Source of the DNA: Candidatus Heimdallarchaeota archaeon
Lineage (GTDB): Archaea > Asgardarchaeota > Heimdallarchaeia > Heimdallarchaeales > Kariarchaeaceae
Assembly (NCBI GenBank): GCA_029882335.1
Contig: JAOUKW010000243.1
Coordinates: 1-6,275, forward strand
DNA length: 6,275 bases
Direction: 5' to 3'
This document shows positions 1-4,544 of this stretch, piece after piece; position 1 is the first letter of the stretch, and each line of letters starts with the position of its first letter. Both the position numbers and the translations under genes were made by a program. The notes below the pieces were generated by a model. It was not told where the DNA came from, ran no database searches, and worked only from the letters and a program-made list of their open reading frames with translations.

Positions 1-152
1 ATTACAATATCATTCATAGAAAAATCAGCACCTAATGTCTCCACATATGATTGAATAAATTTTTGGTTAATATACCTTGCAAATACTGTGGTCTTTCCGG
101 TTAGAGTATCTCCAATTCCCAAAATATATGCTATAAATACATTATCACTCAT
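1..152 (-). CDS. Rab-like small GTPase, N-terminal fragment (3' end outside window)
   Basis: Only the first 50 residues are visible. They show a beta-strand (residues 5-11), then a Walker A/G1 P-loop G14-D-T-L-T-G19-K20-T21-T22 matching GxxxxGK[ST], helix 1 (to about residue 30), and a switch I segment YVETLGADF (36-44) that closely resembles Rab YxxTIGxDF. T39 corresponds to the switch I threonine that coordinates Mg2+ in the GTP state. Family role: a GTP-driven molecular switch, usually cytosolic or membrane-associated. The G3-G5 motifs and any C-terminal lipidation site lie outside the window. The ATG start is well fixed, because an in-frame TAA lies five codons upstream (165-167). There is no clear Shine-Dalgarno; an AT-rich stretch near 191-205 could be a TATA box, but this is weak. 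Odd point: the positions of Ras G12 and G13 are Thr and Leu. Bacterial Ras-like (MglA/Rup) proteins are the alternative, but the GDxxxGKT plus TLGADF pattern fits Asgard/eukaryotic Rab-type better. Confidence 0.85.
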   Translation of the reverse strand, partial: MSDNVFIAYILGIGDTLTGKTTVFARYINQKFIQSYVETLGADFSMNDIV

Positions 153-287
153 TATACAACAAAATTAATCCAATGTATTTGGTGTTTGTGAAATATTAAT
201 AATTAAATTCATCATACTAAAAGGATAAATTATCTAAACTATGAAGTTAACAATATCAGGTTTTGAAACAAAGCAGATTGATAATAT

Positions 288-1415
288 CTAATTATGATTG
301 TTGCTGGTGAAAATATATATTATAACGCCGATATAACTAATGAGAGAAGCTATAAACATAATTGAGGTGAATGATTGATATTTATTAAAAACTATAATTG
401 CAATTATTGGCCCTACAATTTGAGATATTGCCATAGACGATTCAAATAATCCTGTCGCAGTTCCTACCATTTGATTTTGTCTACCTCTTTCTTCAACAAT
501 TCTTAGCCCTCCGACTAAGAAAAATGCGAATGAACATCCTAATATTATTTGCATAAGTGAAATTTCAATAAAATTACGCGCAAATGGGAATAAGAAAAAT
601 ACAAGACCTGATAGGATAGTTCCAATGATGAATTGTTTTTTTGGATTACCTTTATTTGAGATAAATCTCATTAGAAAGAATTGAGTAACAGTATTTATTG
701 CTAATACAACCCCGATTTGAAAATTATTTAATCCTAGATTAAACTTCAAAAATAAAGTCCAATATACCCAAATTGCAGTACCTGAGCCGTGTCTCATAAT
801 GACCAACAAGTATTCAGCCCAATTTAACTTGATGATTTTTCTATAACTTGGCTTAATTTTGCGTTCTTGACTTAGATTTTCAACATTGTAATCAATTTTT
901 AATGCAGATATGAAACCAACCAAATAGATTATAGATGCAGTGACAAAAATAAGCTCAAGCTGAAATATTTCAGCTAATAATCCATTCAATAAAGCTCCTG
1001 TTGCCCATCCTAGTGCTCGATAGGATGATAACTTTCCCATCTGAACTGATTTATCAGAAGCTAATGCAATAAGTGCTGATGGTGTAATACCCAAGCAAAT
1101 TCCATTAAGAATTCTTAAAATTATAAAAAATTCAAAATTTTGTGGTAGAATATTTAGAATGATAGAAATTCCACCAAATATCAATCCTGTTAATAATATT
1201 GGTCGTCTACCCTTGATGTCTGTCAACTTTCCGAAAATAGTATTGGAAATAAATAGAAATACCGAATAAATCATTGTGAGATATCCAATTTGGAGATCAG
1301 TTATTCCTCTCTCCTTGAAGAGTAATGGTAAATAAAATACAGCTGCAGTTATTCCAATATTATACAGTGATAAAATGGAGCCAATTTCGAACTCGGTTTG
1401 AATTTTATCCTCCAC
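288..1415 (-). CDS. Major facilitator superfamily (MFS) transporter
   Basis: A 375-residue integral membrane protein with about 12 predicted transmembrane helices (roughly residues 11-33, 41-61, 72-90, 94-116, 132-150, 152-172, 197-222, 229-251, 263-281, 283-303, 318-343, 349-369). A charged cytoplasmic loop (about 173-195, rich in Lys/Glu) separates the two six-helix halves. The loop between helices 2 and 3 carries the MFS signature motif A, G62-K-L-T-D66-I-K-G69-R70-R71, with the conserved Asp and Arg pair. It probably moves a small molecule by proton-coupled antiport or symport at the cell membrane; the drug/sugar-efflux-like branches fit the length, but the substrate cannot be read. The start is GTG at 1415. 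No ATG, GTG or TTG occurs in frame between it and the upstream TAA (1455-1457), and helix 1 begins at about residue 11. It lies 104 nt downstream of the aldo/keto reductase on the same strand and could share its transcript. The stop codon is TAG. Confidence 0.9.
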   Translation of the reverse strand: MEDKIQTEFEIGSILSLYNIGITAAVFYLPLLFKERGITDLQIGYLTMIYSVFLFISNTIFGKLTDIKGRRPILLTGLIFGGISIILNILPQNFEFFIILRILNGICLGITPSALIALASDKSVQMGKLSSYRALGWATGALLNGLLAEIFQLELIFVTASIIYLVGFISALKIDYNVENLSQERKIKPSYRKIIKLNWAEYLLVIMRHGSGTAIWVYWTLFLKFNLGLNNFQIGVVLAINTVTQFFLMRFISNKGNPKKQFIIGTILSGLVFFLFPFARNFIEISLMQIILGCSFAFFLVGGLRIVEERGRQNQMVGTATGLFESSMAISQIVGPIIAIIVFNKYQSFTSIMFIASLISYIGVIIYIFTSNNHN

Positions 1416-1519
1416 AAATTCATTATAATTTCCTATGATAAGAATGAAATTGTATTATTCAATAACAAATTTGGTTTTTGAATTATTTCAAATAAAATAT
1501 TGAATTACTGATTTTAATA

Positions 1520-2500
1520 TTATTGAATGATATAATTGGTCTCTGGATTGGATACTTCATCTAATCGTTTTAATTCTTCTTGATTTAATTGGATATCCAA
1601 TGCTGGTAGTAATTCATCAAGTTGTTCAACAGAATTTGCACCAATAATAGGTGAAGTAATTGACGGCTGATGTAAATTCCAAGCCAATGATAATTGTGCA
1701 ATGGTTACTTCCTTTTCTTTGGCTAATTCCTCTACTCTTTCTAATATAGAAAATCCTCTATCATTAAAGAATCTAGTTTTCACACCATTTGCTCGATCTG
1801 ATTCGGGTAATTCCTGATCTCTTCGATATTTACCTGTAAGAAATCCTCCTGAGAGTGGTGAGTACGGAATTACAGCAATATTATGTTGAAGACAAACTTC
1901 TTGTAAATCTGGTTCGAATCGATGTCTTCTGGCAATGGAGTAATAAGGTTGCAATGATTTATAAGATGGCAGGTTATATTTTTCAGCGATATGAAGAGCT
2001 TCTACCAATCTCCATGCTGGATAATTAGATGCACCAATGGCATTTACAAGACCTTTACTAACCAAGTTCGAAAATCCTTCTAATGTTTCTTTAATTGGTA
2101 CTTGATCGTCGAATGAGTGTGATTGGTATAAATCAATCCATTTGGTCTGTAATCTATTCAAACTTCCCTTAATTTGTCTCATCATATGTCTTTTAGATAA
2201 ACCACTATCATTTGGTTTTGTTGTAAATTGACCTCGTAATTTTGTTGCAAGAATCAGATCTTCTCTATTACCAGTATCTTTTAGCCATCTACCAATAATC
2301 TCTTCTGTTTTACCTGAATATGATTTATCTGACCATCTTGTATAAATATCTGCAGTATCAAAAAAATTAATTCCAGCATCCCATGCTCTATTCATTACTT
2401 CAAAAGATGCCTTTTCATCAGCAGTCCACCCAAATTGCATTGTACCCAAACAAAAAGGCGATACCTTCATACCAGTTGTGCCTAAATTAACATATTTCAC
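1520..2500 (-). CDS. Aldo/keto reductase (aryl-alcohol dehydrogenase-like/YajO-like subgroup)
   Basis: A 326-residue cytosolic (beta/alpha)8-barrel oxidoreductase expected to reduce aldehydes or ketones with NAD(P)H. The AKR tetrad is intact: D48 (in FFDTADIY), Y53, K87 (in LATKLRG) and H128 (in YQSHSFD). Other family landmarks are the N-terminal LGTTGMKVSPFCLGTMQFG hairpin and strand, GASNYPAWR near residues 156-164, IPYSPLSGGFLTGKY ending about residue 225 (Y213 likely stacks on the nicotinamide), and the C-terminal cofactor segment PIIGANSVEQLDE (284-296). Length is typical and nothing is missing. The start is GTG at 2500, supported by a strong Shine-Dalgarno 10 nt upstream and a TATA box about 45 nt upstream. 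The physiological substrate is unknown. It follows the small Cys-rich gene by 109 nt and precedes the MFS transporter by 104 nt on the same strand. The family call is secure, the subgroup less so. Confidence 0.95.
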   Translation of the reverse strand: MKYVNLGTTGMKVSPFCLGTMQFGWTADEKASFEVMNRAWDAGINFFDTADIYTRWSDKSYSGKTEEIIGRWLKDTGNREDLILATKLRGQFTTKPNDSGLSKRHMMRQIKGSLNRLQTKWIDLYQSHSFDDQVPIKETLEGFSNLVSKGLVNAIGASNYPAWRLVEALHIAEKYNLPSYKSLQPYYSIARRHRFEPDLQEVCLQHNIAVIPYSPLSGGFLTGKYRRDQELPESDRANGVKTRFFNDRGFSILERVEELAKEKEVTIAQLSLAWNLHQPSITSPIIGANSVEQLDELLPALDIQLNQEELKRLDEVSNPETNYIIQ

Positions 2501-2510
2501 TATTCTAATA

Positions 2511-2518
2511 CCCTCCTT
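2511..2518 (-). promoter_or_regulatory. Strong Shine-Dalgarno for the aldo/keto reductase
   Basis: On the minus strand this reads AAGGAGGG, complementary to the CCUCCU 3' end of archaeal/bacterial 16S rRNA, 10 nt before the GTG at 2500-2498. It decides the start: the GTG is otherwise easy to overlook, and the next in-frame ATG (codon 11) would cut off the first strand of the AKR fold. Confidence 0.8.
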
Positions 2519-2541
2519 GTTATATTAATTCGTTTGGATTG

Positions 2542-2548
2542 TTTTATA
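2542..2548 (-). promoter_or_regulatory. Probable archaeal TATA box for the aldo/keto reductase
   Basis: The minus strand reads TATAAAA within GATATAAAAC. Its centre is about 25 nt upstream of position 2520, which would give a transcript with a roughly 20-nt leader containing the Shine-Dalgarno at 2518-2511. The spacing fits archaeal TBP/TFB promoters, but AT-rich sequence makes chance matches common. Confidence 0.45.
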
Positions 2549-2609
2549 TCTATTTCTAGAAGATCATTATTTCTCCAGACTATAATTTTAAACTAGGAAA
2601 ATTGGAAAT

Positions 2610-2924
2610 TTATAATGAATGTAATGGGCTTTTATCCTCAATATTCCCTTTATCTTCGAGTTTCCAATCAACTTTGGTATTATTTTGAAAATATTTTTCG
2701 AAAAGATAAAAATGCAATTTACAGAATCCAAGTTTTTTTCCTTTAAATTCATATATTTTAAATGCAGGATTTGAACAAGGTGGAGTATCTATTAGATTCT
2801 CTGGATCGTTTTCGTTACTTGCAATACATTGATTATCATCAATTCTTTGTAATGATTTCCGAATAAGACTCTCCATAAATTTGGCAATATTTTCATTGAA
2901 GTTTATTTGGAAATCATCATTCAT
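2610..2924 (-). CDS. Small Cys/His protein, putative zinc-binding (zinc-finger-like)
   Basis: A 104-residue protein I do not recognise as a named family. The N-terminal part (about 9-30) looks helical. The middle holds C33, then C50-S-N-P-A, then G62 and F67-C68-K-L-H71. The C-x3-A...G....FCxxH layout resembles small treble-clef-like zinc sites found in many short archaeal, bacterial and phage proteins. C33/C50/C68/H71 would make a complete C3H ligand set, although the 16-residue spacing between C33 and C50 is longer than usual. The tail after about residue 80 is charged and probably disordered. There is no signal peptide or membrane segment, so it should be cytosolic. Possible roles include nucleic-acid or protein binding, but none can be assigned. 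The ATG start is backed by a TATA box centred 25 nt upstream, which predicts a leaderless mRNA. It lies 109 nt upstream of the AKR gene, which has its own promoter signals. Confidence 0.7.
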   Translation of the reverse strand: MNDDFQINFNENIAKFMESLIRKSLQRIDDNQCIASNENDPENLIDTPPCSNPAFKIYEFKGKKLGFCKLHFYLFEKYFQNNTKVDWKLEDKGNIEDKSPLHSL

Positions 2925-2945
2925 AATTATGATAAAGTTTACATC

Positions 2946-2953
2946 TATTTAAA
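2946..2953 (-). promoter_or_regulatory. Archaeal TATA box (box A) for the small Cys/His gene
   Basis: The minus strand reads TTTAAATA, an excellent match to the archaeal box A consensus, preceded by the A-rich GAATCAA that could serve as a BRE. Its centre is about 25 nt from the ATG at 2924, so transcription should begin at or within a nucleotide or two of the start codon. That fits a leaderless mRNA, and no Shine-Dalgarno is present. Confidence 0.6.
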
Positions 2954-3246
2954 TTGATTCAAAAACAATTTGATACGTTCATCAACTGTATTGATAAAAT
3001 ATTAATAATGCTGTTTTATATACTTTAAATTTGATAGATACTACTTAACTTTAATAGGCTGATTATATATGATATATATGTTAAAAATTTTAGTGATTTA
3101 GATTGTTAGGTTTGAAGTATTATTGAAGATTTATATTGTCGAATCAATCCTCATATAGGTGAATTGTCATATAAAATCAAGTTTCTAGCCATACAGTAAT
3201 TCTAGTCAATAAGAAAAATATTAAAAATTGTAATTGCTTTTTTCAA

Positions 3247-3254
3247 TTTAGAAA
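3247..3254 (+). promoter_or_regulatory. Possible TATA box for the DUF72-arsC pair
   Basis: TTTAGAAA is centred about 26 nt before the ATG at 3277, the expected spacing for a leaderless archaeal transcript, but the match to TTTAWATA is imperfect. A better-looking ATAAATAT at 3261-3268 is too close to either candidate ATG (3277 or 3286). Transcription could also begin further upstream. Confidence 0.3.
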
Positions 3255-3276
3255 TATCACATAAATATTAACATAG

Positions 3277-4104
3277 ATGATAATAATGATTTATATTGGA
3301 ACTACAGGTTGGGATTCAACACATTGGAATGGTTCATTTTATCCAGATAAAACTATCAATAGGTTGGAATATTATAGTAATTTCTCATCCTTTTGTGAGC
3401 TCAAATCCACATATAACAAGATACCCACAGAAAATGATATAGCATTTTACGATAAAAACACACCGAAAAGATTTATCTTTACTGTTCGCGTACCCCATGT
3501 AATAACTCAAGATTGGAAAGAATTGAAAACCGATTCAATTCAACTATTCTTGGAGAGGTTCAAAGAACTGGAAAAAAAAATAGGAACATATATATTCAAA
3601 TTTCCTCGAGAGTTCGAATATAGTGTCGCTAATCAAAAATTCCTTTTGAAATTATTATCTCATTGTAGAGAGCTAACTTCTGCTCAATTTGTTGTAGATG
3701 CACACCGGTCATGGCAGTTGGATGAAATTAAAACCGAGTTATCTGCTAAAATGGCCTGCCTAATTGGAACAGATATGAATCCTTTGTCTTCATTAGTAAG
3801 AGATAATTCATTTTACTATTTACGTTTAATGGGAAATGTAGATGAAAACTCTAATCGAGTAAATAGATCAATATTGATCGATCGAAGTGCTGATCTAAAA
3901 TACTGGGGCGAGCATTTAAAATTTCTAAATAATCGAGTAAAGTCAATTTTTGTTTGTATCGACGATAATTTTTCAGGTCATGCAGTTAAGGATGCTTATT
4001 TACTTAGTAAAATCCTTGATTCAAATAAAGTTCAGTATAAAGGATTTCAATCACCAAATGCTGTACCTAAAAGGAAGGTAGCAGACAAAGCAATTAAAAT
4101 TTAA
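3277..4104 (+). CDS. DUF72 (YecE-like) TIM-barrel-like protein, divergent
   Basis: A 275-residue protein of the DUF72/YecE family, a TIM-barrel-like cytosolic family whose biochemical function is not established. Landmarks: the N-terminal signature IGTTGWDSTHWNGSFYPDK (7-25), E41 in the ELKSTYNKIP strand, FIFTVRVPHVITQ (66-78), IFKFPREF (106-113), AHRSW (142-146), YLRLMGN (181-187) and the C-terminal IFVCIDDNFSGHAVKDA strand and helix from residue 224. Length is close to the family norm. Several positions usually conserved are changed: the EFRH-type segment reads VDAH, YxRLHG reads YLRLMG, and the usual NTFY next to E41 is altered. The pocket may therefore differ from the canonical one. Two starts are possible, ATG 3277 or ATG 3286; a TAG directly precedes 3277, so nothing further upstream is available. 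arsC begins 22 nt downstream, suggesting cotranscription. Confidence 0.88.
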   Translation: MIIMIYIGTTGWDSTHWNGSFYPDKTINRLEYYSNFSSFCELKSTYNKIPTENDIAFYDKNTPKRFIFTVRVPHVITQDWKELKTDSIQLFLERFKELEKKIGTYIFKFPREFEYSVANQKFLLKLLSHCRELTSAQFVVDAHRSWQLDEIKTELSAKMACLIGTDMNPLSSLVRDNSFYYLRLMGNVDENSNRVNRSILIDRSADLKYWGEHLKFLNNRVKSIFVCIDDNFSGHAVKDAYLLSKILDSNKVQYKGFQSPNAVPKRKVADKAIKI

Positions 4105-4118
4105 TTTTCATCGGACAT

Positions 4119-4124
4119 GTGATC
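4119..4124 (+). promoter_or_regulatory. Possible ribosome-binding site for arsC
   Basis: GTGATC matches the 3' half of the full anti-Shine-Dalgarno complement (AGGAGGTGATCC) and ends 2 nt before the TTG start, which places the virtual GGAGG core at normal spacing. This supports the TTG at 4127. The nearby ATG at 4117 is followed at once by TGA and is not a usable start. Confidence 0.4.
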
Positions 4125-4126
4125 AA

Positions 4127-4540
4127 TTGAAATCAATACTTGTTCTTTGTACCCATAATTCATCAAGATCGCAAATGGCTGAGGGTATTATAAATCATTT
4201 ATTTTCAGGAGAAATAAAAGCTTATAGTGCAGGTACTCATCCTACAGACGTAAATCCAAATGCTATTAAGGTTTTACATGAGATAGACATTGATATTAGT
4301 CACCATTTTTCTAAAAATGTTGATTATTTCAATGATACTGTCATTGATATTGTAATTACTGTATGTAATGATGCAAAGGAAACTTGTCCGTTTTATCCAG
4401 CTCAACAAATTGTTCATAAAGGATTTGAAGACCCTTCAATAGTTACAGCTAATTTAGCATTAGAAAAATATAGACAGATCAGAAATGAAATACTTGAATG
4501 GGTAAAAAGTGACGAATTTTTTACTTTAATAAAAAGTTAA
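4127..4540 (+). CDS. arsC: Arsenate reductase, thioredoxin-coupled type (LMW-PTP fold)
   Basis: A 137-residue cytosolic enzyme predicted to reduce arsenate to arsenite. The N-terminal P-loop C8-T-H-N11-S-S-R14-S15 is the CX5R(S) oxyanion site of the low-molecular-weight phosphatase fold, followed by QMAEG as in ArsC proteins. C80 and C87 in VCNDAKETCP have the seven-residue spacing of the redox pair in Bacillus-type ArsC (C82/C89), so the three-cysteine relay (C8, C80, C87) is complete. FEDP (100-103) supplies the catalytic Asp, D102. Length matches the family (about 130-140). The second P-loop cysteine of the Bacillus enzyme (CTGNSCRS) is Ser here, at a position not required for the relay. 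The start must be TTG at 4127, since internal starts would delete the P-loop. It sits 22 nt after DUF72. No arsR or arsenite exporter is in the window. The alternative is a tyrosine phosphatase, less likely given C80/C87. Confidence 0.92.
   Translation: MKSILVLCTHNSSRSQMAEGIINHLFSGEIKAYSAGTHPTDVNPNAIKVLHEIDIDISHHFSKNVDYFNDTVIDIVITVCNDAKETCPFYPAQQIVHKGFEDPSIVTANLALEKYRQIRNEILEWVKSDEFFTLIKS
4504..4535 (-). terminator. Candidate oligo-T terminator for the TPR gene, inside arsC
   Basis: Just past the TPR stop codon, the minus strand has two T5 runs (4535-4531 and 4508-4504) lying in the 3' end of arsC. Archaeal RNA polymerase terminates at oligo-T tracts without needing a hairpin, and with 4 nt between the genes the terminator has to lie here. 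In AT-rich DNA the evidence is weak. Confidence 0.3.
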
Positions 4541-4544
4541 ACTA

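Larger units (their letters stand above)
2925..3276. other. Divergent intergenic region, very AT-rich
   Basis: A 352-nt gap between the divergent small Cys/His gene (minus) and the DUF72 gene (plus). It must contain both promoters: a good TATA box at 2946-2953 (minus) and a weaker candidate at 3247-3254 (plus). The rest is AT-rich with alternating TA runs around 3063-3079 and no open reading frame longer than about 10 codons. I see no tRNA-like fold, strong hairpin, long direct repeat or riboswitch-like element. Its length is unusual for this otherwise compact window, so operators or a small RNA could be hidden here without a readable signature. Confidence 0.6.

Noticed and set aside
1477..1492. 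Perfect 6-bp inverted repeat (TTTGAA-TTAT-TTCAAA) between the AKR and MFS genes, a possible operator or hairpin.
   Set aside because: The stem is AT-rich and short, no T-run follows it as expected for a terminator, and such palindromes occur by chance in DNA this AT-rich.
3069..3101. Short plus-strand frame beginning ATGATATATATG in the divergent intergenic region.
   Set aside because: Only 10 codons, low-complexity TA sequence and no ribosome-binding site.
2961..3240. A tRNA, small RNA or CRISPR-like repeat in the long intergenic gap.
   Set aside because: No GC-richer segment, cloverleaf arms or regularly spaced repeats; only generic AT-rich sequence is seen.
1520..4104. A novel defence or multi-gene system spanning the AKR, small Cys/His and DUF72 genes.
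   Set aside because: The genes are on different strands with separate promoters, there are no nuclease, helicase, toxin or TIR-type domains, and no conserved operon architecture is visible.
288..4540. An arsenic-resistance island combining ArsC with the MFS transporter.
   Set aside because: The MFS gene is over 2.7 kb away on the other strand, is not an ArsB/ACR3-type exporter, and no arsR is present.
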